Below are positions 55,283-63,253 of a stretch of DNA of 64,000 nucleotides, piece by piece (position 1 is the stretch's first letter; the number at the start of each line of letters is the position of its first letter). The position numbers and the translations under genes were made by a program. The notes under the pieces are model-generated. The model was not told the DNA's origin, did no database searches, and saw only the letters and a list, made by a program, of their open reading frames with translations. The DNA comes from Ovoidimarina sp038744785 (GTDB lineage Bacteria; Pseudomonadota; Alphaproteobacteria; Rhodobacterales; Rhodobacteraceae). The stretch lies in contig JBCDLX010000012.1 in NCBI GenBank assembly GCA_038744785.1, positions 74,720 through 138,719 of the forward strand. Reading direction: 5' to 3'.

Positions 55283-56406
55283 ATCGCCAGACGCTCCCCG
55301 TGCGAGATCGCCGCACCGCTGTCCGGATCAAAGATATGCAGGTCTCGTGGATCGAAATGGAGCGCGATATCCGACCCTTCCACCACGTCCGCCCGGTCAT
55401 GTTCGACCAGCACGACGGCACCACCAGCGAACTCGGCTGCAATATGGGTTTGATCGCCCAGCCACTGGTTAACCAGCACCCGGGCCGGTAGTCCCTCGGT
55501 GCCGCGATGAACCGCGTAGGGACGCACACCAAGAGTTACTTTGCCCATCGTCGTGATCCGACCCTGCAAGGCCTCCACAAACGAGGATCTGGGGAACCTC
55601 AGGTCAGAGCCATCGTCCAACGTGAACACCAGCTGATCCCCTGCTAAGGCCGTTTTCGCCGTAAAGACATTCATTGGAGGCTCACCAACGAAAGTACCCG
55701 TAAACAGGTTCGCAGGCGCATCCTTAATCTCGCTTGGGCTGGCGTATTGCTGCAATTCCCCATCTTCCATTACCGCAATCTTGTCAGCCAAGGCATTCGC
55801 CTCGGTCTGGTCATGGGTGACCAGGATAGCTGTAAGCCCGCGCTCCTTGATGTAGTACTTGATCCGCCCCCTAAGCAGCGTCCGAAGCTGCGGTTCAAGC
55901 TGACCCATGGGTTCGTCGAGAAGATGTAGTTCAGCGTCACGAATCAGCGCACGCGCCAAAGACGCGCGTTGCTGCTGGCCACCCGAAATCGACGCGGGAT
56001 AGCGATCGAGGATATCGGTGATCTCGAGCATCCCCGCGATACTCTCGACGCCCTTAGAAATCTCAGGCGCGGATTTGCTACTGCTCTTAAGAGCGAAGGC
56101 AATGTTCTCACGCACAGTCACCGTCGGATATAGAGAGTATCCTTCGAACGCCATCGCGACATTTCGCTTCGCTGGCGGCAACGCCTGCACCTCCCGCCCG
56201 GCAAGCCTTATTGATCCACGACTGACCTCTTCAAAACCCGCGATCATCCGAAGGGTCGAGGTCTTGCCACAGCCGGACGACCCCAGGAGCGCCACGATGT
56301 CACCGGCTTCGACATCAAGCGAGACGTTCTTAACTGCGTGCACGCCCGTATCAATGGCGCCGTAAAACTTGTCCACATCGATAATCTGGAGGATCGGTTC
56401 GCTCAT
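55279..56406 (-). CDS. Polyol ABC importer ATPase (second of two)
   Basis: 375 aa. It shows Walker A GSSGCGKTSTLR, signature ISGGQQQRASLARAL, Walker B LHLLDEPMGQLEPQLR and the switch His in LVTHDQTEA, followed by a MalK/UgpC-type OB domain (TOBE) from about residue 240. In the usual D-loop position it reads GQLEP and not S/GALD, a divergence typical of GlpT-like partner ATPases. Together with the preceding ATPase it forms a heterodimer, as in the Sinorhizobium Mpt polyol importer. Confidence 0.85.
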   Translation of the reverse strand: MSEPILQIIDVDKFYGAIDTGVHAVKNVSLDVEAGDIVALLGSSGCGKTSTLRMIAGFEEVSRGSIRLAGREVQALPPAKRNVAMAFEGYSLYPTVTVRENIAFALKSSSKSAPEISKGVESIAGMLEITDILDRYPASISGGQQQRASLARALIRDAELHLLDEPMGQLEPQLRTLLRGRIKYYIKERGLTAILVTHDQTEANALADKIAVMEDGELQQYASPSEIKDAPANLFTGTFVGEPPMNVFTAKTALAGDQLVFTLDDGSDLRFPRSSFVEALQGRITTMGKVTLGVRPYAVHRGTEGLPARVLVNQWLGDQTHIAAEFAGGAVVLVEHDRADVVEGSDIALHFDPRDLHIFDPDSGAAISHGERLAI

Positions 56407-57512
56407 GCCACCCTCTCGTCAGAGATCGTCGCATCCGCCTCGATCAACGCGTCCGTCTCCCGATCGAACAAGAGGGCCGAGTTGCTGTTGATGGCGATAT
56501 GCGCCATGCCCGAGCTGGGGCCAGGCGTACCCGAGGGGCGTGAGATCATAATCTCACGCTGACCGGCCGTTTGGACTAGAGTGACGGTCTTCTCATTCAG
56601 CGGGGCTTCGGTCTCGATCTCCACGGGGATGGCGCCGGGCAGGTCCGCCTCAACAAAGCGAATGGCCTCGGGACGGACACCCAGGCAGCAATCGCGCCCT
56701 GCGTCCGCGCGATGCCCATCATTGAGGGGCACACGCCGTTGCGAAATGGTCACGAATACACCAGCCGCATCTAGCTCGGGTGTGACATCGAGAAGATTGA
56801 TCACCGGATCGCCGAAAAGGCGCGCGATATCGGTATTGGCGGGCGTAAGGTAAATCTGCGCAGGCGTACCAGTTTGTTGGATCCTGCCGCGATTTACAAC
56901 CGCGATCTGGTCGCCAAGGGCCATGGCTTCCTTGTAGTCCTGCGTCACGTAGATGACTGTCGCATTTTGATCCTTGATCAGACGCGGCAGCTCCAGTCGC
57001 ATCTCGAAACGCAGCTTTGCATCGACATTGCGCAGGGGATCATCCAGCAATAGAATTTCGGGCTTGCCGGCCAGCGCACGCGCCAATGCGGTGCGTTGCT
57101 TTTGCCCGTTCGAAAGCTCTTTGGGTTTGTGCCCCAACACGTGCTCAATCTTCAGCAACCGCGCCAGACTTTCGACGCCGGACTTGATGGCCGACGCGCT
57201 CTGGCCCTGTGCCGTCAACGGGCTCGCAATGTTATCTTCTGCCGACATGTGCGGAAACAGTGCAAAGTTCTGGAACGCCATCCCAACGCCCCGATCCTCT
57301 GGATCGACATCGCGCATGTCATGCCCAGTTATCGCAATCTCGCCCGCATCAGGATCGATTACACCTGCAATCAGCCGCAGCAATACGGTTTTACCTGCAC
57401 CAGATGGACCAAAGAGCACCAGCGTCTTACCGGTCGGGACATCTAGTGAGACATCTTCCAGCACGGTCTCGCGCTTGAAGGATTTCGATACACCCGAAAG
57501 TCTCAGGGACAT
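56403..57512 (-). CDS. Polyol ABC importer ATPase (first of two)
   Basis: 369 aa. It shows Walker A GPSGAGKTVLLR, a signature altered to LSNGQKQRTALARAL (Asn for the first Gly), Walker B ILLLDDPLRNVDAK with Asp in the catalytic Glu position, and a Gln in the switch region (VTQDYKEA). The catalytic Glu and the switch His are therefore both replaced. In an ATPase heterodimer this subunit probably forms the degenerate site, while the second ATPase carries a normal one. A TOBE-like domain follows from about residue 245. Confidence 0.85.
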   Translation of the reverse strand: MSLRLSGVSKSFKRETVLEDVSLDVPTGKTLVLFGPSGAGKTVLLRLIAGVIDPDAGEIAITGHDMRDVDPEDRGVGMAFQNFALFPHMSAEDNIASPLTAQGQSASAIKSGVESLARLLKIEHVLGHKPKELSNGQKQRTALARALAGKPEILLLDDPLRNVDAKLRFEMRLELPRLIKDQNATVIYVTQDYKEAMALGDQIAVVNRGRIQQTGTPAQIYLTPANTDIARLFGDPVINLLDVTPELDAAGVFVTISQRRVPLNDGHRADAGRDCCLGVRPEAIRFVEADLPGAIPVEIETEAPLNEKTVTLVQTAGQREIMISRPSGTPGPSSGMAHIAINSNSALLFDRETDALIEADATISDERVA

Positions 57513-57516
57513 CAGC

Positions 57517-58374
57517 CTATCCTTTCACCGCGCCAAGGGACAGGCCTTCGACCAGATACCGCTGCGCGTAAAGCGCAAGTGCAAAGGTGGGTGCGATCGA
57601 CAGCATGATACCGGCAGCGATCTGACCATAATTGATGCCTGCAGCCGTAATGAAGGCAAGCGCGCCAACGGTGACGGGCTGCTTGTCTGCGGATGCCAAC
57701 ACAAGGGCAAAGATGAAGTTGTTCCAGGCAAAAATGAATGCCAGCAACCCAGCCGCCGCAATCCCCGGCCCGGCAAGCGGCAAAGCAATTTTGACAAAGG
57801 TGGACCAGAACCCGTGGCCCGCGATGCGATACGCGTGTTCGATGTCGCTGGGAATATCCTCAAAATAGCCGCGTACGATCCACAAGATCAGCGGAAGCAC
57901 AATCAGTTGATAGATCCAGATCAATCCGAAATAGGTATCCGAGAGCCCAATCTGCTGGAAATAAATCGTCAGTGGAAGCAGCACCAGAAGCGGTGGCGCG
58001 AACCGGAAAGATAAGAGCGTAAACGCGATGTCCTCGGATCCGCGGAACTTCAGCTTCGCAAAGGCGTAAGCCGCGGGAACACCAAGAAGCAGCCCCACCG
58101 CAACGGAGGTGACAGACAGGAAGAGCGAGTTGAACAGGTTGCCCATGAAGCGCACTTCAAGGTTTGCCGTACTGCCTTCGAGTGTGCCAGAAATCAGTGA
58201 GCGATAGTTTGTCAGCGTCGGCTCGAACACCATCGAGGGCGGAACCCTTAGGATCGTTTCGTTTGTCTGGAAAGACATCAGAAAGATCCAGAAGATCGGG
58301 AACATGAAAAAGAAGATCACGAGTGCAAGGGCGACGCCGCGCAAGATCCGTTCCAAAGAGCTCATCTGTTGCAT
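57517..58374 (-). CDS. Polyol ABC importer permease (MalG-like)
   Basis: 285 aa from ATG 58374; ATG 58365 is an alternative. It has six helices with the EAA loop near IEHAYRIAGHGFWSTFVKIA. It belongs to the sugar (CUT1) permease class, MalG/UgpE branch. It partners with the permease encoded immediately before it. Confidence 0.9.
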   Translation of the reverse strand: MQQMSSLERILRGVALALVIFFFMFPIFWIFLMSFQTNETILRVPPSMVFEPTLTNYRSLISGTLEGSTANLEVRFMGNLFNSLFLSVTSVAVGLLLGVPAAYAFAKLKFRGSEDIAFTLLSFRFAPPLLVLLPLTIYFQQIGLSDTYFGLIWIYQLIVLPLILWIVRGYFEDIPSDIEHAYRIAGHGFWSTFVKIALPLAGPGIAAAGLLAFIFAWNNFIFALVLASADKQPVTVGALAFITAAGINYGQIAAGIMLSIAPTFALALYAQRYLVEGLSLGAVKG

Positions 58375-58385
58375 CGAACGGCCCC

Positions 58386-59309
58386 CTACGCGTCGCCGCG
58401 CGCGCGTTCCCGCAAGCGCAACCAGTTTTTGATGAATATGGCCGACAGGATGTAAGTTATGACCCAGAGGATCATCAGTAGTGCCGCCGATCGGCCCACA
58501 TTGGTCGACTGAAAGAAGTTCAGATAGGCCTCGACTTGGAAAACCGTAAGCGTGTCTCCCGGCCCGCCCTGGGTCATGGCGTAGATGATGTCGAACTGCT
58601 GAATAGACTCGATCGCCCGAAACAGCACCGCCGTTAGCAGGAAGGGCGTGAGCATCGGTAGTGTAATCTTCCAGAACACAAAAAGACGCGGCACACCGTC
58701 AAGCTCTGCCGCCTCAAAGGGTTGGCGGGGCAGTGACCTCAGGCCAGCAAGAAGCAGGATCATTATGAAAGGCGTATAGACCCAGACATCGACGATCACG
58801 ACCGTCAACATCGCTGTCGACGGATCCGAGGCCCATTTCATGTCCTCAAAGCCCAGAAGCGTAGCCCAGTAGCTCAGGATGCCAAAACCGGGATTGGTCA
58901 TCAGCTTCCACATCAGTGAGGCCAGCGCCGGCGCCGTCATCAGCGGCATCAGAAGCATGATCGAGACAAAGTTGTTGAACCTGGTCCGCTGTTGCAGCAG
59001 AAGCGCAATCCCCAGCCCCAGAAGCAGTTCGATCCCGACCGTCAGAAACGCGTAGGTCAGCGAGACTCTCAACGTATTCCAGAACGACGGATCGGTCATA
59101 AAATTGAGGTAGTTCTCACCCCAATTGTACTGGCGTGCCCATGGCTGCGACAGGCGATAGCGCTGCAGCGAATAGGCGACCGCTGTGAAGAACGGAATGA
59201 GGATTCCGATGCAAACCAGGAGCGCTGGAAGGCTTAGCACATAGGGAAGGTAGCGCTTGTTGATCTTGAAGCCGGACTTGCGCGGCGCATCAAGGGAAGA
59301 CGACGACAT
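58386..59309 (-). CDS. Polyol ABC importer permease (MalF-like)
   Basis: 307 aa with six helices (first YLPYVLSLPALLVCIGILIP). The EAA loop is near PFEAAELDGVPRLFVFWKIT, and the class is CUT1, MalF/UgpA branch. The gene lies 90 bases downstream of the binding-protein stop; that gap holds the hairpin at 59357-59385. Confidence 0.9.
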   Translation of the reverse strand: MSSSSLDAPRKSGFKINKRYLPYVLSLPALLVCIGILIPFFTAVAYSLQRYRLSQPWARQYNWGENYLNFMTDPSFWNTLRVSLTYAFLTVGIELLLGLGIALLLQQRTRFNNFVSIMLLMPLMTAPALASLMWKLMTNPGFGILSYWATLLGFEDMKWASDPSTAMLTVVIVDVWVYTPFIMILLLAGLRSLPRQPFEAAELDGVPRLFVFWKITLPMLTPFLLTAVLFRAIESIQQFDIIYAMTQGGPGDTLTVFQVEAYLNFFQSTNVGRSAALLMILWVITYILSAIFIKNWLRLRERARGDA

Positions 59310-59356
59310 TAGCTTTGCATCCCGAATTTGACGCCCGAACTATACGCGTAAAAAGC

Positions 59357-59385
59357 GCCGTCCCGTCACCTTAAAGCGGGACGGC
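59357..59385 (-). promoter_or_regulatory. Intercistronic hairpin after the binding-protein gene
   Basis: GCCGTCCCG and CGGGACGGC are perfect 9-base arms around an 11-base loop, starting 15 bases after the binding-protein stop. There is no T tract. Such structures commonly protect the upstream message and raise binding-protein output over the permeases. Confidence 0.5.
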
Positions 59386-59399
59386 AGGGAGTGACGGGA

Positions 59400-60845
59400 T
59401 TAACCCAGACCGGCTTCCTTGAGCTGCCGGTTCACGCTTTCCTCGAGCTGGCCAAGGCCTTCGTCGACCGGTACCTCACTAGCGACCATCTTCTGCAGCG
59501 TGGCAGCCCATTCGGTGGTCAGGTCAAAGAACAGCGGCTGAGCGGTAAAGTGGATCTTGGCACCAGGAGCGGACAGATCGTGCATCTCCACATAACCAGG
59601 ATAGCTGTTGTCGATCCGGTCGCGGAAGCCCGCATCGGCCCAAACGGACTTGCGCACGGGGTTCACAAAGTCCATCTGCGTCGCGCCAAAAAGACCGTGC
59701 TCGGGACCAGAGGCCCATTGCAGGAAGTACCATGTCGCATCTTTCTGCTTGCCGGCCGATGCCATCGACAGGGACCAGATCCAGATGTTCGGCGTCGGTG
59801 CGCTGGCTGCCGGGTTGGCCGCAAAGGGTGCGAACCGTAAGTTGCCGGCTTCGGCATTGTCGCCGCCGTTCATGAAGTAGCCCAAGATATCGGCGTCGAA
59901 GATCATCGCCGACTTGCCAGCACCCAGGTCAGTACCTGCCTGGTACCATGTGTGGGTCGACCAGTCCGGCGCACCGCTTTCCTGGATCATCTGAACCCAC
60001 TTCTCGTGGAAGGCCCGCGACGTGTCGGTGTTCATGGCTGCGGAAAGCTTGCCATCATCCCCAACATTCAGGTCCTTCTCGCCAAAGTTGGCATAGCCTG
60101 AAAGGAAGCCGGGGTGGATCGTCGCCCAGGAGCGCGACCCGCGCACACCGATGCCATAGGCCCCATCAATCTTGGCCTTAGCTTCCGCGGCGGTAGCGAC
60201 AAGCTCGTCAATATTTGTCGGGACCGCAAGTCCGGCTGCATCGAACATGCGTCCATTGTAGGAAAGGTTGTTCTGCTCATAACCCCAGGGTATGCACCAC
60301 TGCTTGGCATCTTCCGACCCAAGCGCCCCACCCGGCTGCCCGTTCCAAGCGCAAGACTGGCGCACGCCTTCCAGCATGTCTTCCCAATCATAATCCGGGT
60401 TCGTTTTGGCAGGATCGCCGATATATTCGTTCAGGTCGTCGATCCATCCGGCCGGGCCATAGGTCCAAGTCATGTAAGCACCGGTCATGAACGCGTCGTA
60501 CTCGCTCGATCCGGACGACAGCGCAGCCGTCACTTTGTCAAAGTACACGTCCTCGGGGAAGATGTCATAGACCACATCCATCCCGGTCAGTTCCTTGAAG
60601 TTATCAAGGTTGGCGATCATCGCGTCAGCATAAGGGTGCTGATTCAGCAGAAGCTTGACGGTCGTGCCCGAATGCTTCTGCCAGTCAAACCCGTTCTGCG
60701 CCAAAGCCCGGGTCGCGGCGGCATTTACCAGAACGCCCGCCGTTGCCGCGCTGACACCCAGTGATGCAAGTCCGCGCAACATACTCCGGCGGCTGATATT
60801 TCCATCTATGTAGGATCTAACAATTTGCTTTTCTTTGTCGTACAT
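59400..60845 (-). CDS. Polyol ABC importer substrate-binding protein, Tat-exported
   Basis: 481 aa from ATG 60845, which follows GGGAGGAG. The twin-arginine signal is ISRRSMLRGLASLGVSAATA at residues 17-36, cut near ALAQN. The mature domain is of the type-1 sugar binding family (VYFDKVTAALSSGSSEYDAF, GADKSAM-like loop, AGKSAMIFDADILGYF). The large size and the match of transporter layout with MptABCDE suggest erythritol or other polyols as ligands. It sits 14 bases after eryD. Confidence 0.85.
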   Translation of the reverse strand: MYDKEKQIVRSYIDGNISRRSMLRGLASLGVSAATAGVLVNAAATRALAQNGFDWQKHSGTTVKLLLNQHPYADAMIANLDNFKELTGMDVVYDIFPEDVYFDKVTAALSSGSSEYDAFMTGAYMTWTYGPAGWIDDLNEYIGDPAKTNPDYDWEDMLEGVRQSCAWNGQPGGALGSEDAKQWCIPWGYEQNNLSYNGRMFDAAGLAVPTNIDELVATAAEAKAKIDGAYGIGVRGSRSWATIHPGFLSGYANFGEKDLNVGDDGKLSAAMNTDTSRAFHEKWVQMIQESGAPDWSTHTWYQAGTDLGAGKSAMIFDADILGYFMNGGDNAEAGNLRFAPFAANPAASAPTPNIWIWSLSMASAGKQKDATWYFLQWASGPEHGLFGATQMDFVNPVRKSVWADAGFRDRIDNSYPGYVEMHDLSAPGAKIHFTAQPLFFDLTTEWAATLQKMVASEVPVDEGLGQLEESVNRQLKEAGLG

Positions 60846-60859
60846 TAGTTTCTCCTCCC

Positions 60860-61816
60860 TTAAGTACCTTGACGAAGCAAAGACTTAGCCGTGCGCTCGT
60901 CGGTTATGAGGCCGTCCAGGAAACCACTCCTCAGGATAGCCTTTATTGCGGCTACTTTTTCCTCTCCTCCAGATATGGCGATCGTCCGGCCGGTCCGAAG
61001 GCCTTCGATCTCTACTGACAAAACACGGTTCGACATGTGGGTTTCGATCGGCTTGCCATTGGGATCAAAGAAGTGCCCCATAAGTTCGCCCACGCCGCCA
61101 TTCTTCCGAACATCCTTCATCTCCTGCTCCGAGAGCACACCGGCCTGAAGCATCTGGGCCTCTGGGCCAACCGTTCCGATCCCAACGATCTTGAGATCCG
61201 CCGACGTCGCCATCGCCATCACATCAGGCACTCCCCGCTGCGCCAGGATGATGTCACGGTCCTCGCTTGAGTTTGCAAAGAGTGGCACCGGCATGAAATA
61301 CGCCTCGGCGCCCGTCTTCTCCGCGAGCCTGTGCATGACATCGTGCGGGTTTGCAGCAAAGTTCCGGGTCAACCCGCCCATAAGCGAGACAAATCTCGTG
61401 TCCTTTGGTGACATCGAGGACATGGCACGAATGCATGCACTGAGCGTCCGGCCATTTCCAATACCGACAACTTTGTTTGCGGGATTTGCAATCTCTCGGC
61501 TCAGAAACGCGGCACCGCCAATCCCCAACGCCCGTGTCGGTAGCTTCGGCTCACTAAGATCTGGGACGACTTCGCAGTAGCTTAGATTGAACCGCTTGCT
61601 GATCTCCATCTCTTGGGAAACGCATTCGGCGATGTCCCCGTCGAAACTGACCTTTACTGATCCATCTTGGTTGGCCCGCGCGATCAGACGATGCGCTTTG
61701 ACCTTCGTCACACTCAGAAGTTTCGCGACGTCTGTTTGTGAATAGCCCCCACCATAGTGCAGCCATGCTGCGCGCATCGCCAGGCTATGTTCGTCGCTTT
61801 GTCTATGGGTCGCCAA
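60860..61816 (-). CDS. eryD: SorC-family sugar-binding regulator EryD-like
   Basis: 318 aa from TTG 61816, preceded by GGGGGT; ATG 61777 would cut into the first DNA-binding helix. The helix-turn-helix is at about residues 12-50 (AAWLHYGGGYSQTDVAKLLS, VTKVKAHRLIARA). The SorC sugar-phosphate domain follows (VVGIGNGRTLSACIRAMSSM, GIGTVGPEAQMLQAGVLSEQ, AISGGEEKVAAIKAIL). EryD represses the ery operon in Brucella and Rhizobium and is relieved by erythritol or an intermediate. A likely autoregulatory dyad is at its own start. Confidence 0.85.
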   Translation of the reverse strand: MATHRQSDEHSLAMRAAWLHYGGGYSQTDVAKLLSVTKVKAHRLIARANQDGSVKVSFDGDIAECVSQEMEISKRFNLSYCEVVPDLSEPKLPTRALGIGGAAFLSREIANPANKVVGIGNGRTLSACIRAMSSMSPKDTRFVSLMGGLTRNFAANPHDVMHRLAEKTGAEAYFMPVPLFANSSEDRDIILAQRGVPDVMAMATSADLKIVGIGTVGPEAQMLQAGVLSEQEMKDVRKNGGVGELMGHFFDPNGKPIETHMSNRVLSVEIEGLRTGRTIAISGGEEKVAAIKAILRSGFLDGLITDERTAKSLLRQGT

Positions 61817-61849
61817 AACGCTTTACCCCCATCGCGCACGAAAAGCGTT
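61817..61849. promoter_or_regulatory. Candidate EryD operator at the eryD start
   Basis: AACGCTTT (61817-61824) and AAAGCGTT (61842-61849) are exact inverted arms 17 bases apart. The left arm abuts the TTG start codon. The right arm overlaps a possible weak -10 (minus strand TAACGC) placed 16 bases after TTGAAA. This suits autorepression by EryD but is supported by symmetry only. The rest of the gap to 61995 shows nothing further. Confidence 0.4.
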
Positions 61850-61995
61850 ACAGAGCGTGAAATTTTTTTCAAGTCCTTTTATTGAGCTCGAGCCTGGCAG
61901 ATCCACCATTCAGTTATGGCTTCGACACGCACCCCGGACGCAGGTATCCAAGTATCCTGCAGCCAGCTAACCCTGAAGAGTGTGCGAAATTGGAT

Positions 61996-62451
61996 TCAGG
62001 ACTTGGCGTACTTTTTATCGACGTCGTTGATCGCATTGACGTTTCCTGCGGAACGTCCTTCGGGGTCAAAGGAGGCGTTTAGGAAGGAATCCGCAATGTC
62101 TTTGGCGAGTTCGGGCCCGACTACACGCGCACCCATCGTAATGATCTGCGCGTTGTTCGACGTTGCCGCCTTCCCTGCGGAATAGGTGTCGTGGCACTGC
62201 GCGGCGCGGATGCCCGTGACCTTGTTGGCTGCGAGGCAAACGCCGATACCAGTGCCGCAAACCAGAATGGCCCGATCATAGGTCCCGGCAAGAACCGCCG
62301 AGGCGACCCTGTCAGACAGGTTGGCATAGAACGCGTCCGGCCCCGCCTCGGTACGCGAAATCTCCTCAACCTCATGCGACTGACTCAGGTGTTCTGCCAG
62401 AATCCTTGCAAGCCCTTCGCCGGCGCTGTCCCCTGCAATTGCAAGTTTCAT
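61996..62451 (-). CDS. eryI: D-erythrose-4-phosphate isomerase EryI-like (RpiB/LacAB family)
   Basis: 151 aa from ATG 62451, the length of RpiB. The RpiB family core is present: KLAIAGDSAGEGLA, the catalytic Cys in ILVCGTGIGVCLAANK near residue 66, RAAQCHDTYSAGKA and NNAQIITMGARVVG. In the ery pathway this RpiB paralog (EryI) makes D-erythrose-4-phosphate from the tetrulose phosphate. It lies 19 bases after eryH. Confidence 0.85.
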   Translation of the reverse strand: MKLAIAGDSAGEGLARILAEHLSQSHEVEEISRTEAGPDAFYANLSDRVASAVLAGTYDRAILVCGTGIGVCLAANKVTGIRAAQCHDTYSAGKAATSNNAQIITMGARVVGPELAKDIADSFLNASFDPEGRSAGNVNAINDVDKKYAKS

Positions 62452-62470
62452 GACTGTCTCCTTCTCTGTT

Positions 62471-63253
62471 TCAAATGGCCTTCGCGCATTTCGACAGGAT
62501 GTCGAGATACCCCCCGACATCCAAAGCGGCACGGCCAATGAAGAGCCCATCGACATGTGGACAGGTGATCAACTCTTCGCAGTTCCCTCCATCGACCGAC
62601 CCGCCATAGAGACACGGGACTCGGCGGCCCAGTATCTGCTCCGCAGTAGCGATGATTTCGGCCTGCCGTGCATCAGCATAGTTCGACGTCGCAGGTATGC
62701 CGCCAACGCCGATGGCCCAGACCGGTTCGTATGCAAATAGGATCGGCGCGCCCCTCTGCTCGGGGGCGAGCTTGGACAGCGCCCCCTCTGTCTGCGCAGC
62801 CAGGACCTTCTGCGCACAACCGGCTTCCCGCTCGGCCAGCGTTTCTCCGATACAGATCAGCGGGATCAGACCATGGCGCACGGCCGCTTCTGTCTTTAGC
62901 CCGACTGTCTCATCGGTTTCGCCGAAATGCGTGCGTCGTTCCGAGTGCCCGAGTTCTACGATATCCAGCCCGCAATCCGTCAGCATCGCTGGCGAGATTT
63001 CTCCGGTCCACGCTCCCTCATCCGCCCAATGCATGTTCTGAGCGCCGGTCTTGACCGACGAGCCGGATAGGATCTCTGCCACCTGCCGTGCCGACGTGAA
63101 GGGGGGGATAACGAAACGCTGAATACGCGCATCATGACCTTCATCGGCTTCGGCCAGCGCGCGTGCATATGCGGTCGCCGCGGCGATGGTCTTGTTCATC
63201 TTCCAGCTCGTACCGACCCAAAAGTCAGCGTTTTGTGCCTCGCCATTCATCAT
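62471..63253 (-). CDS. eryH: D-3-tetrulose-4-phosphate isomerase EryH-like (TpiA2, TIM family)
   Basis: 260 aa. A triose-phosphate-isomerase barrel with Lys18 in GTSWKMNKT, His in ELGHSERRTHFGE and Glu in FAYEPVWAIGVGG. The usual Asn of the NWKMN motif is Ser here. ATG 63253 overlaps the eryC stop (ATGA); a second ATG follows at 63250. EryH isomerises D-3-tetrulose-4-phosphate in the Brucella pathway. The assignment depends on the operon; by fold alone it would be called TIM. Confidence 0.85.
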   Translation of the reverse strand: MMNGEAQNADFWVGTSWKMNKTIAAATAYARALAEADEGHDARIQRFVIPPFTSARQVAEILSGSSVKTGAQNMHWADEGAWTGEISPAMLTDCGLDIVELGHSERRTHFGETDETVGLKTEAAVRHGLIPLICIGETLAEREAGCAQKVLAAQTEGALSKLAPEQRGAPILFAYEPVWAIGVGGIPATSNYADARQAEIIATAEQILGRRVPCLYGGSVDGGNCEELITCPHVDGLFIGRAALDVGGYLDILSKCAKAI

